A DNA stretch of 26,560 bases, taken from assembly GCA_032718475.1 (NCBI GenBank), contig JAUCBJ010005228.1, positions 1 to 26,560 of the forward strand, given 5' to 3'. Position 1 is the first letter of the stretch. The number at the start of each line of letters is the position of its first letter. The notes below the pieces were generated by a model. That model was given only the letters and a program-made list of their open reading frames with translations. It did no database searches and was not told the DNA's origin. Source of the stretch: Nemertoderma westbladi. Lineage: Eukaryota; Xenacoelomorpha; Nemertodermatida; Nemertodermatidae. Below are positions 17,941 through 26,560 of this stretch, piece by piece. Position numbers and translations under genes: made by a program.

Positions 17941-18393
17941 TGTTGCCGTTATTCCCGACACCATGGGGGGAAAAACGCCGATGCTGGAGGCGGAATTTTC
18001 AGACCACGGGATTCCGGCCAGTCACCGGATATTGGGAGTGGAGAAGGAGTACTTTCTTAAATGCAAGATTGCAATTGAGAAAACATTGCATTGGTTGGAA
18101 ATAATCTTTTAATGTAACCTTGATCGAATCTCATTGAATCTTGTTCAACATTGAATCTTGAACATTGAACACCAAATAATGCAGCCTTTTCTACAGTTGA
18201 ACCCTGATTGAGAATAAGTTGGGCTTCCCCACACCAATATACACCAAATATTCACAATAATATACGACAATATAAATTCCTACAGTACATTATGTAATTA
18301 CCCACTGTTCGCTTTAGATTTTAACCTAACTAATGTTCCCCATTTCCCCTCGGTCCTAGTCTCGGTACCGTAGTGTCGGTGTCGGTCGGCCCT

Positions 18394-18890
18394 GTTGCGT
18401 GTCCATCCCACCCTTCCCGAACTCCGAAGGGATCGGTCATCAGGAAAGCGGTATGGCTTGGCTAAGGGTCGGTCAAGTCGGTAGACCCTGTTGCGTGTCC
18501 GTCCCACCCTTCCCGAACCCCGAAGGGATCGGTCATCAGGAAAGCGGTACGGCTTGGCTAAGGGTCGGTCAAGTCGGTAGACCCGGTTGCGTGTCCGTCC
18601 CACCCTTCCCAAACCCCGAAGGGATCGGTCATCAGGAAAGCGGTACGGCTAGGGGTCCGTCGGTTCATCACAGGGACCCAACCACCTAAGCTTTCCGAAT
18701 CCTTTTCAGGCTCGTAATCGCTTCGGTAGCCGAGAAGCTGCTCCGAACAGTCGGTAGGCCAGTGGAGTCCGGTCCTTTGTCTTTCAACCCTGTTGCGTGT
18801 CCGTCCCACCCTTCCTGAACCCCGAAGGGATCGGTCATCAGGAAAGCGGTACAGCTTGGCAAGGGGTCTGTCAGCCCGTCGTGAGTCCCA
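18394..18890. repeat. 95-96-bp repeat inside the 5' LTR
   Basis: Units start near 18394, 18490 and 18586, with a fourth at about 18792. Same CCCTTC/GAAGGG stem and CGGTACGGCTTGG block as in the other LTR, so the array predates the insertion. Confidence 0.88.
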
Positions 18891-19144
18891 ACTGTTGGTA
18901 GTTTTCTGAGTCCTTATTCAGGCTCGTACTAACGCCGGTCGTGGAACCCACTCCAGGAAGGCAGTCCTCGTCGAACCCTTCCTCCGTTTAGTCGGTTGAC
19001 CCGTCGCAAGTCCCTGGCGTAGAGTCCTTATTCAGGCTCGTAATAACTGCCGGTGACCAGGGACCGCTAAGGATCTGTCTGTCGGTTCCCATCGCAAATC
19101 CCTGACACAATCAGCAGACTTTCCGAGTCCTTATTCAGGCTTGT
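18691..19144. repeat. Dispersed hairpin motif, four copies in the 5' LTR
   Basis: Copies lie at about 18691-18717, 18901-18927, 19021-19042 (left flank deleted) and 19119-19144 (one arm base changed, CTTG for CTCG). Positions mirror those of the 3' LTR. Confidence 0.85.
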
Positions 19145-19253
19145 AATAACTGCTGTTGGCCAGGGACCGCTAAGGGCAGTCCTTGTCCCTAGGCCTAGCG
19201 AGTTACCAAATCCACCTTTACAGGCAGCAGGAAGTTGGCTAGGCCTAATAGTA

Positions 19254-19666
19254 TTCAGGTAAACCTGAGTACTGCTTGATTTTGCCTCCCACCCTTGGCC
19301 CTCAAATATCTGACATGAGTCCCGTACCCCATAAGTCGCCCCAATATTCGCCCGTAAATCGCCCCCAGTCCATTGAATATACCCAAATTCCATGTTCCCG
19401 CACCCAGTATTGATATTGGAATATTCATTATAAATAAATCCGAAAAAATATTCAACTCGCGTTTTGAAAAGTTGAAATACCGCGAACACACGGAATATAA
19501 AGGGAGCGAAGTTTGCTGGAATTAGAACGGGTTGGTTTAAAGTTATATTTATCGTTAACGGAAAAAGTTTGTTTGACGAATCGAAATAGAAGCCAAACGA
19601 GTTGTCTAGTAGCGTAAACTGATTCTTGGTGCAAACCATCTCATTGTTTGAATAGCTGATCTCCAT
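19254..19666 (-). pseudogene. Coding-like fragment cut by the BEL element
   Basis: The minus strand is open from an ATG at 19664-19666 through about 137 codons, then enters the LTR without a stop. The peptide has hydrophobic and aromatic stretches, two cysteines (GCGNMEF, RDSCQIF) and FGYIQWTGGD, faintly like the strand in NIDO domains of nidogen/tectorin-type extracellular proteins. That likeness is weak and I do not claim it. The LTR truncates the 3' side. It could be a host exon or part of another repeat. Confidence 0.3.
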
Positions 19667-20059
19667 TTGTGGTATTGTGAATAGGTAACTCGTTTTAGGA
19701 AATAAATAAATACTTTTAAGAAAAATAATTCAAACTTTTTAACAATACAAATTAAAACATTCCCCAATGGGACAATCTAAGTTAATACTGCACTGCTTCT
19801 TTGCTAAAATTTTAGGATTATAACCACAACCATGTCCTTTGAAATAGGGATTGCGATGTGCTATTGGATTGAGGGAATAATAAAACATTTCATTGGGTTA
19901 ATTAAATGTAAAACATTAGTTACGATGGGAAATGGGGTGATTTGAGGATGGGAAGTGTGTCGGAGAAAAGTGCATGTAATGGGCTACTGCATTAGTTTGG
20001 GTATGTTAATTAATGTTAAACTACAGTATCTGAAGAAATATTTTAGGCATTGCATGCGT
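19667..20059. other. No gene seen
   Basis: AT-rich non-coding sequence without a supported feature. Confidence 0.6.
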
Positions 20060-20079
20060 GGGGGGGGGGGGGGGGGGGG
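20060..20079. repeat. Poly-G tract (20 G)
   Basis: Twenty consecutive G residues, preceded by GCATGCGT. Confidence 0.95.
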
Positions 20080-20304
20080 TTATGCATTACTTCAAACAAA
20101 AAACTACAGTATAGAGATGGTTGAGGATTAATTTAACATATGTGCAGAGTGCTTCATATAGTACAATGTGAAAGAAGGCAATCTATTGCTGTAAGCGGAT
20201 TCAATTCCCTTACATTACCCACCCGAACATGGGACCAGTGGCATTTTACCAATATAGTTGGCAATACGAGATTACCAATAATAATCTCGCCTCATAACCA
20301 ACTC

Positions 20305-20322
20305 GGGGGGGGGGGGGGGGGG
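20305..20322. repeat. Poly-G tract (18 G)
   Basis: Eighteen consecutive G residues directly upstream of the LTR-like stretch at 20340-20830. Confidence 0.95.
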
Positions 20323-20339
20323 CGACACAGGCCCTAAAG

Positions 20340-20830
20340 CCACAGAGAGATGTGAGAGGTCAAACCACCTCACAGGGAGAACCCAGCTAGTCGAGGCTAG
20401 CGGCAGGGGGTAACACTTACAAGGAGTGCCAAAGTGACAATTAGTATATAAGCCAATAGTGGGCAGAGGAGCACATGGGGAAAGATAGGAAAGCATCCAT
20501 TGGGTAGCAAAGGCCAAAGTAGAGTAGAGGTGAAACCAATATGTATGTGTATCAATCATATATTTGGATTATATTCGGTGCAGTTGTGGAGCCGAAATAG
20601 TTTTGACCGTCGTTAACCGCTGTGCCTGTTATATATTAACTTTGATTGCTTGCTGACTGTGCTATAGTTACTTTCTGTGATCATTAACATCTATGTTGAT
20701 TGCTATACACTTCAAACTCTGTTATTTTTCCCGACGGCCTTCGGCCAAAGATACCAATCCAGCAGACAAGCGACTAAGCGACGCGTACAATTCTCAAACC
20801 GGTCGGGATCCGACTGTCAACTCTAAGATC
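20340..20830 (+). promoter_or_regulatory. Possible LTR-like promoter segment with TATA box
   Basis: GTATATAAG at about 20443-20451 is a good TATA box. Upstream is an imperfect hairpin, GTGAGAGGT CAA ACCACCTCAC (about 20350-20371). Downstream, a TTATATATTAAC stretch and a GGCC-TTC-GGCC hairpin (about 20739-20749) resemble the layout of a solo LTR or retroelement leader. I found neither a second copy nor a target duplication in the window, so the call is weak. Confidence 0.25.
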
Positions 20831-20839
20831 ACGTCACAA

Positions 20840-21400
20840 TTGCAAACCAGATGTTTATTGTAATTTTCTCAGGCGTATTTGACAATGGTCGTATGGTGTG
20901 TAATTAATGGTTGCAGTTGGCCTATATGCGATTCGGGGTTAATGCTGGCGCGTAAGTCGTAAACCTATGGTTTCCAATCTTACATGATAACGAAACTGGA
21001 GGTTTAAATAATTTACAATTCGTGCAACCCCAACCTACGCGTTGACATACAGTATAACTCAACGTAGGATTCAGTGGGATTAATATTGCTACGTCTAATA
21101 AGAGCCCAACAGCCTCAGATTATTGGGGGACTGAGTCAGGGCCAAACTGGCCCACGTATTTTCCTGTGAGGGTAAATTATGTTTTGGGCCCCGCTACGTC
21201 GTTTTATTTCATTCTATCATTACCTACTACGGTACTTTATGACAAAATAATACAAATGTACTATATATTGTACTGTATGGTACCTATTGTATTGTATATT
21301 TTATCTACTGTACCTACTGTAGTACTATATATTCATCGCGAGTCCCCTATCTGATTGATTTGCGTCAAATTAAATTGCTTTTGGCAACATTTTTTGATAC
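20840..21400. other. No gene seen; TACTGTA-rich low complexity
   Basis: No supported coding sequence. At 21225-21335 the DNA is rich in GTACT/TACTGTA/GTACCTA words, a loose low-complexity patch. Confidence 0.5.
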
Positions 21401-21410
21401 AAATCAATCG

Positions 21411-21480
21411 ATTAAGTAATTAATTAATTGTTTAATCCACCAATTAATTAATTAATTGAATAATTAATGACCTACTTAAT
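21411..21480. repeat. AT-rich palindrome
   Basis: TAATTAATTAATTG (about 21417-21430) and CAATTAATTAATTA (21441-21454) can pair around a 10-nt loop. Outer blocks ATTAAGTA (21411-21418) and TACTTAAT (21473-21480) are also complementary. It could be a degraded foldback element or simple TTAA repeat folding. Confidence 0.5.
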
Positions 21481-21599
21481 ACCTAAGGTGTGAAGTTGGT
21501 CCAACTGTCGCAGAAATGGGGTAACCATTACTACTGTTATTAACCAACTTAATTAACTAATTAACTGCTATTATCTTAGCTTCTCGAAGGCCACACGGA

Positions 21600-21770
21600 A
21601 ATTCAACTTGGAAAATTTCTAAACTTTGGCCAGACTACATGTGTACCAAGTTTGGTTAAATTTCATTAACATTTGGCTGAGTTATTAACGTTTAAAATTG
21701 GACACAACAGAATAACAGATCAACAGAACAACAGAGCAACAGACACACCGATTGAGTTAGTGGTACCGTA
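21600..21770 (+). repeat. Possible SINE/LINE 3' tail
   Basis: The sequence TGTACCAAGTTTGGTTAAAT followed by a TTTGGCTGAGTTATTAACG stretch has the general look of conserved 3' domains found in many invertebrate SINEs. It is followed by a degenerate ACAGAACA repeat (about 21703-21745) that could be the tail. No pol III head was recognised. Confidence 0.35.
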
Positions 21771-22342
21771 CCTGTATGCTAAGCTCGCTTACTTTAGCCG
21801 CTCGCCCCACTATAACAATAGTATGTTAACCTGAGTTCGAGCATGGAACTCAACTACTGTACTGATCTGACTGAAATTCACGATGAGCCCGACCAAGGGA
21901 GTTTACTTATTTGGAGGTAGTAAACGGCCAGTTCTCGAATCCCCCCCCCCCCCCCCCCCATCTGGGAGTTAACGCGTCCCCTTATCTGCTTTTTTGTATG
22001 ATTTTTGATTGAGCAATGCTACCAAATAGTAGATGGTATCTAAAGACCCTCTTTAACTTCATCTCAACGGGCATACTAAACTCCCTTGGCATCGAACGAC
22101 CTGTTTTAGTTGGGAATGGTATCAAAATAGTAAGTTTAAGTTCATCTTAGTCTCAAGACTATCTCACGAATCAGTGCCATAGGTCAGAACGTTTATTACG
22201 GTACACCTACTTCCTGTATGTGTAAATATCTCATACAGTAGTATAAAACATCGTATAAACAGCCACCCTCATTAAATATTTATAGTAACGAAAGAAACAT
22301 TAAACAAAAGTCATACATACTTAGGTAACTGTAGGTCATGTT
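21771..22342. other. No gene seen, except a poly-C tract (19 C) at 21941-21959
   Basis: Non-coding sequence on the 3' side of the VKOR-like gene. No poly-T run that would mark the poly-A tail of a retrocopy is present next to the stop codon. Confidence 0.6.
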
Positions 22343-22792
22343 CTACTCTCGTTTCGTAGAAGGATAATACCTGATCAGTTGGTATGTATTGACCAATAGC
22401 AATGCGTTAACCGCGTATGTTGAAACACAAATCATGCAGTTCTGTTCTAGAACAAAATATAGAATCATTGCTAAGTATATGCTCCCAACATTACTTAGTA
22501 CACAACCGGCAAACAAAAGGTATCCCCCGTACATATTGGTTGGGTACAGTTCCAAAGTTAATTCCACTGCATAGAAAATGGCGCCGTATACACTGTTGGG
22601 CAGGTTGAATAGGCTATCATCTCCTAGAATATGGGAAACCATACCGAACCCGTTACCAAAACTGGAGGTAAATACTCGAGATGTGCCGTCGTATTTAACT
22701 TTCAGAGCATACACTGAGAGAAGTATTCCAATAACGCATAAAATTCGACGCACGGAAAACAGCTGTTTCTGGTCGCTATTCGGGGTCTCCAT
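22343..22792 (-). CDS. VKORC1-like vitamin K epoxide reductase family protein lacking the shuttle-cysteine loop
   Basis: VKOR enzymes sit in the ER membrane and reduce vitamin K epoxide and quinone for gamma-carboxylation. This 149-aa protein aligns with animal VKORC1 (about 163 aa) throughout: a first membrane helix (~16-32), SRVF...GFGMVSHILG (38-57), NSVYG (66-70, holding the Asn that contacts substrate in VKORC1), further helices, and CMIC (119-122), the redox CxxC, followed by STYAVN (124-129) with the conserved Tyr. Between KVK (31-33) and SRVF only four residues remain where VKORC1 has about 21, so the two loop cysteines (Cys43 and Cys51 in human) are absent. The gene has no intron, although vertebrate VKORC1 has two. 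The start is the ATG at 22790-22792, with G at -3 and +4. There are no stops or frameshifts. It could be a neofunctionalised paralogue or an intact retrocopy. Confidence 0.9.
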   Translation of the reverse strand: METPNSDQKQLFSVRRILCVIGILLSVYALKVKYDGTSRVFTSSFGNGFGMVSHILGDDSLFNLPNSVYGAIFYAVELTLELYPTNMYGGYLLFAGCVLSNVGSIYLAMILYFVLEQNCMICVSTYAVNALLLVNTYQLIRYYPSTKRE

Positions 22793-23810
22793 GACATTAA
22801 GTAAAATTATTAATTATATCTTTCTATGCGAATGTCTGTACTATATTGAGCAGAGAACCTTCCCAAGAGAGATAGATTAAGTTAAATAATTTGCTACCTA
22901 GGCCTATATGTGATAAAATATACTATTAATATTTATAAAAGTATTCATTTTGTTCATTATTTCAACTAGCGCTATGATGTTATCCTCCCAACAATAACAC
23001 CACTTTTGCCTCGTTACATCCTAGGTTGGAACGCTGCAAAGTTATCACAAACTTAGCGATGTAATTTTATAAAACATGTGAGCATCATTCATTGCTCTAT
23101 AGCGTGGATGTATGCTAAACACATAGTTGTTACTGCCTGCACAACGTTGATAGTTGAAATAATGTTACAAAATTACGTACATTGTATGAAAAGGGCACTG
23201 CGCTCGCTCGCCCGGTACATAAATACAACGAGGTGAGGTCATAAGGCTAAAAAGTGCTAGGCCTAAACTTTTGAACAGCTCAAATCCAAATTCATTTCAT
23301 ACTGTAGGCCTACTTTTCGCACAATACAGCAATAATGTAAATAGTTATAAAGATAATTTGCCAATAAGTATTATATGTGTGGTGTGGCGAAAACATAAGC
23401 TTATTTATTAAGTATTCTACCAGCAACGACTGAATTTTATGCATTACGCTCGCTGCTGTGATTACACCATATGGAGAGAGCAATCACTGGTAATCAACAA
23501 TCAGTAATGCAACAGAGATTCATGTATCGAAGGGAGGTGAAAGCAGATCACATTGAGAAGACCAATAAATAAGCATTAATAATGCGTGCGTCTCGTATAC
23601 AGAGGGGCTGGGTTGAATGAAGCCCAATACTACAGGGGTAAAAATTACTCGACATTCCGGTGAGTCTAACTAAAGTCGTACAGTACAGTACAGCACCGGT
23701 ATGTAAATTTATACAACGAAATTTATACAATTATCTTTATAAATAATTAAACGGTCCTATTTAAACAAGCAATAATATCAGGAGGCGTTAAAACATCCTA
23801 ATTTCAAGCA
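22793..23810. other. No gene seen; 5' side of the VKOR-like gene
   Basis: About 1 kb of AT-rich sequence upstream of the VKOR-like start codon. No clear 5' exon or splice acceptor was found directly upstream of the ATG. Confidence 0.5.
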
Positions 23811-23814
23811 GTCA

Positions 23815-24030
23815 CTGATTGGTCAGCAAAATGGCTGCCCTCCCATTGGTCAGTTCATCACCCCTGAATCTACAACCCTTAGGCTTCTGCTTGCCTCCAG
23901 CCCACTGAGGTTGATTGTAAGTCTGCCCTGCTGGGCCCATTGCATCATCCATTTTCTTGGTATAATTTATTGGTTACACCTTAGCTGATTGATAAATCGG
24001 CTCCCCTCCTTTTATTGGTTGGAGATGTAT
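23815..24030. promoter_or_regulatory. CCAAT-box cluster
   Basis: ATTGGT (inverted CCAAT) occurs at about 23818, 23846, 23969 and 24016, the first two as near-repeats (ATTGGTCAG). AAAATGGCTGCC between them resembles a YY1 site. The patch is less AT-rich than its surroundings. It lies about 1 kb upstream of the VKOR-like gene on that gene's strand, so it could be a promoter or enhancer, but this is inference. Confidence 0.35.
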
Positions 24031-24154
24031 AGCGGAGTGGATCCGCTAACAAATTACCTTTATTATAAACCACCTGTTATAATTCAAGCACTTTCTTATT
24101 GTTAGAATATTTAAATATTTGTATTATTACCATGTTATAATGCCTCCTAATTAT

Positions 24155-24375
24155 ATTGATTGATATAATTCAACTGTATTATTTAAAACGAGCTATAATA
24201 CAGTAATATCAAGCAAAATAATTCAACTGATAACATGTTTTAAATCAACCTATAATATTAAGCAAAATAATGCAGTTTTGAAGTATTATTTAAATCGATC
24301 AATAATATCAAGCGAAATAATTAAGTGAAAAACATTATTTAAAAAATCGATCAATAATATCAAATTAATTGAAGA
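24155..24375. repeat. AT-rich ~50-bp tandem repeat
   Basis: About four degenerate copies of a unit holding ATTATTTAAATCGATC, AATAATATCAAGC and AAATAATTCA begin near 24178, 24236, 24283 and 24332. Confidence 0.75.
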
Positions 24376-24379
24376 TACA

Positions 24380-24402
24380 GGGGGGGGGGGGGGGGGGGGG
24401 GG
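24380..24402. repeat. Poly-G tract (23 G)
   Basis: Twenty-three consecutive G residues, the longest homopolymer of this kind in the window, directly after the AT-rich tandem repeat. Confidence 0.95.
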
Positions 24403-24960
24403 AGGAGAACTTGACGCAAATCCTCTCTATGAATTAATATTTCGCCTTAATGCTAAATTATCTATTTATGGAAAGGATCAGATTACAGTGGCATGATAAC
24501 AATAAACTAAGTTCAATAGAACAGCAACAGGTGACATTTTTTTTAGATTAATCAGCTGTTATCCGCTTCAAATTTCCCCTGGAGAGGGATGAATTTTGAT
24601 TGCGTCGAAGTAATTCAGCATCCGCATCACTCGAATTAAATTATTCAATATTGATACTAAATGTAGGCCATACGCGCATCGGGCTATTAAATGCTTTTGG
24701 CGTTGATAGGCTCCTTGTTTACAACCAATCAAGAAATAGTGCTAATAGTTGTTTTAAGTGTTCCTGAAATTAACTACCGGTATGTTGTATACAGTACTTT
24801 TTCTGAGTCATACTGTACAGTAGGCATACGTTGCCAGTTCTTTAGTGCATGCCGGTACCGTAATCCGGGACTGGCAGGATCTACAGTGCTGATTTTGGGC
24901 CAATTTATTTGAAATTAATTGAATTAATTAATTAATTGAATGTAGGCCTAATTGAAATTA
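24403..24960. other. No gene seen; may contain part of the 5' LTR of the downstream element
   Basis: No supported coding sequence. If the element beginning near 25070 has a normal LTR, part of this stretch would be it, but without the second LTR in the window the edge cannot be set. Confidence 0.4.
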
Positions 24961-24969
24961 ATCTATTCG

Positions 24970-25090
24970 AAAATAAAGTTAATATGTCTGACACAAATGT
25001 TACGGTAACAGTTAATTCTGGGTCCGGCACAAGGCGTACTATATACAAGGCCATGCCATCGAGTTAACTGGGGGCGGTGACTGGGTGCAA
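24970..25090 (+). promoter_or_regulatory. Candidate LTR end: poly-A signal and primer-binding region
   Basis: AAAATAAAG (about 24971-24979) could be the LTR polyadenylation signal. TGGGGGCGGTGACTGGG at about 25067-25084 starts with TGG and lies just upstream of gag, where a primer-binding site is expected. I cannot match it to a specific tRNA. Confidence 0.35.
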
Positions 25091-25220
25091 GATTTTTTTT
25101 ACAACAATTTGATTTGACACCACGATAGCGCAGGCACTGCCGATCTGGCTATGGAGCAAGTGGAGGAAGATCGCCTTCTCCACTCGGGAGAAGAAAGGTG
25201 CGGAGCCAGGGCTAGAGGAA

Positions 25221-26261
25221 ATGTCGAACTTCCTCAACTACGAAGCAGAGTTGATTACAGACTCAGTCTATAGTGAGGATAGTTTGGGGAAGGCACCGAA
25301 GACCGAATACAACAGGCCTAAACCCGAACATAATCCGGCAGATCCATTCCCGAGAGTAAGACAGTCGCTACCACACGCGGCCACACAGGGGGCTACAAGC
25401 CCACAGTTAGCTGGGAGTAGGGCCATACCGTGGCAGGGACAGAAAGAAAATAACAACACAAATAAACATTACCCAAATATACCCAGTAGGCCGAGTCCAG
25501 ATAACCAAAACACTAAACAGGTAGATATAAACCTACGCGCGATACGTGAGGGACTATACAGGGAACGCTACAATCCAGGATTCGAATGTCAGTTGCATAG
25601 GGACGGAACCCATAAAACCATGAGTTGTAAGCACTGGCAAGCGTTGCCAAAACAAGATCGTGTAGCCTACACAGACGCAAACGGACTATGTCATCGATGC
25701 GTGGTAGAAGGACACAGATCCGGAGAGTGTAGAGAAACAGCGATAGGAGATGACGAGACTGGAGGCCAAACGATGGCTATGAGCACAACAGGAGCAAGAA
25801 GAAAGAGGAAAGTACTACTCGGGGTAGTACCAGTGAAGCTAACAGGAAGGGGCGGCCAATCAGTCACAACATTAATGCTGGTCGACAGCGGAGCAGCCTT
25901 CACGCTGGTGGAGAATTTGGTGGCCGAGGAGATAGGGTTACAGACGAGGCCGAGTAGGTTGGCGGTAACTACTATCTCAAGTAAGGATGAGGTCCTGGAG
26001 ATGAGGACGGGATGGTGCGAGATATCAGCGATTGCACCGGGATGTGACTATGGGGCGACCATAGACCCCATTCAGATCATAGAATCGATCAATATAAATG
26101 CCAGGAGACCAACTAACATCAAGGTCGAGCAGTACCGGTTCCTGGACGATATAGATTTTTCAATACCGGAGGTGGACGTCTCGAAGCTATCCATCATAGT
26201 GGGTATGGACTGCCCGACGGCCCATGAAAGAGTACAGACGATCTTCGGGGAAGACAGATAG
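25221..26261 (+). pseudogene. BEL/Pao gag C-terminus, zinc knuckles and protease
   Basis: The 346-codon frame starts with SNFLNYEAELITDS, which resembles the segment that normally follows the DUF1759 domain in BEL gag, so the gag N-terminus appears to be missing. A proline- and asparagine-rich linker follows, then zinc motifs (CQLHRDGTHKTMSC; CHRCVVEGHRSGEC), then the aspartic protease (LMLVDSGAAFTLVE) and the SIIVGMDC region. It stops at TAG 26259-26261, but the same frame continues with TPFGWTLSGPI, a motif conserved in BEL pol, to the window end. The TAG is therefore an in-frame mutation or readthrough stop. An ATG at 25152 opens another frame that soon stops. Confidence 0.88.
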
Positions 26262-26560
26262 TGGGATCCGACGGCGATTCTCACGCCGTTCGGATGGACG
26301 CTTAGCGGCCCAATTAAAACCAAGATTCCACACAGGGTGTCGGAAACATCAGGGTGCATGCTACCAGGCACCGTTAAGGACGTAGAGAAGAAAACAGAGA
26401 CAGTAGATAAGCTAGAGGGGGAAGTAACAGCAAGAGAGTGGGCGGAGGAGAATGGATTCGACGCGGAAGACTTAGAGACAATGGGATGGAACAAGGATGT
26501 TCCCAGCAGGTATCGGTATGGGGATGGAGAGGAGTGGACGGCCAGATGTCCGGAGGAACT
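26262..26560 (+). pseudogene. BEL/Pao pol continuation after in-frame stop
   Basis: The frame of the preceding ORF stays open to the window end, with TPFGWTLSGPI (about 26287-26319) followed by an acidic, charged stretch. The RT domain would lie beyond the window. Confidence 0.8.

Larger units (their letters stand above)
7038..19253 (-). mobile_element. BEL/Pao LTR retrotransposon, degraded, with an extra third ORF
   Basis: The two LTRs (7038-8350 and 17941-19253) flank a minus-strand interior. In element order it holds ORF0, gag (coiled coil, DUF1759-like domain, zinc knuckles), aspartic protease, RT with YVDD, RNase H, integrase (H2C2 zinc finger, DDE core) and a C-terminal tail. This domain order, with RNase H before integrase, and the DUF1759/DUF1758/Pao-RT style are diagnostic of BEL/Pao. 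After pol come a ~1-kb spacer and a 547-codon ORF. The LTRs differ by scattered substitutions and a 17-bp tandem duplication in the right one, so the insertion is not recent. Gag-pol is disabled. Confidence 0.95.
17941..19253 (-). repeat. 5' LTR of the BEL/Pao element
   Basis: Same structure as the 3' LTR. Differences include scattered substitutions, a 17-bp tandem duplication near 18135-18165 and a small deletion near 19018-19022 that removes the left flank of one hairpin-motif copy. It should carry the promoter for the minus-strand transcript; I could not place a TATA box. Confidence 0.92.
25152..26560 (+). mobile_element. Second BEL/Pao retrotransposon, 5' part, plus strand
   Basis: A different BEL/Pao element in the opposite orientation to the one at 7038-19253; it runs off the window end. 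Visible are a short gag remnant, zinc knuckles, protease and the start of the region before RT. Its sequence is well diverged from the first element (DSGAAFTL versus DNGSDGTI at the protease). Confidence 0.85.

Noticed and set aside
19254-19500. NIDO domain in the fragment beside the 5' LTR
   Set aside because: Only one short strand-like match (FGYIQWTGGD); not enough for a domain call.
21771-21850. tRNA gene or pol III B box around GAGTTCGAGCATGG
   Set aside because: No matching A box, acceptor stem or cloverleaf could be folded.

Overview
The window looks like nuclear DNA of an animal, most likely a marine invertebrate. Three things suggest this: the repeat types (RTE-like LINEs, BEL/Pao LTR retrotransposons), long poly-G/poly-C tracts of 16-23 bp, and one VKOR-like gene with animal-type sequence. 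I see no bacterial operon architecture. The species cannot be fixed from the sequence alone. Most of the window is mobile or repeated DNA; the only confident host gene is the VKOR-like one.

Layout. 1-780: AT-rich DNA with diverged direct repeats and a 21-bp tandem repeat. 780-1398: a short 3' fragment of a LINE. 1421-1880: a ~20-bp minisatellite. 2220-2253: a perfect hairpin. 2434-4753: a 5'-truncated LINE (endonuclease tail plus reverse transcriptase) with two in-frame stops and a TAG-repeat tail. 4753-7037: an inverted duplication of an unknown coding segment around a CCCTCG/CCCTCA hexamer satellite, followed by more unknown minus-strand coding-like sequence.

7038-19253: a minus-strand BEL/Pao LTR retrotransposon with ~1.3-kb LTRs. 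In its own orientation it holds 5' LTR, a 63-codon ORF0, gag, protease, RT, RNase H, integrase, a long spacer, a 547-codon third ORF, and the 3' LTR. Gag-pol carries at least eight in-frame stops and four frameshifts. ORF0 and the third ORF are open. The third ORF sits where an envelope gene would be, but resembles a degenerate DEDDy 3'-5' exonuclease, and its C-terminus is encoded inside the LTR. A short hairpin motif (CGAG-t-CCT...AGG-CTCG) occurs eleven times in this element: four times in each LTR and once each in gag, pol and the third ORF, in more than one reading frame.

19254-22340: a coding-like fragment cut by the LTR, then mostly non-coding DNA with homopolymers, a TATA-bearing LTR-like stretch, AT palindromes and a SINE-tail-like piece. 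22343-22792: an intronless minus-strand VKOR-like gene that keeps the CxxC active site but lacks the loop with the two shuttle cysteines. 22800-24400: non-coding, with a CCAAT-box cluster and an AT-rich tandem repeat. 24970-26560: the 5' part of a second, different BEL/Pao element on the plus strand, running off the window.

The best candidates for undescribed biology are the dispersed hairpin motif, the exonuclease-like third ORF that stays open while gag-pol decays, and the VKOR paralogue without shuttle cysteines.
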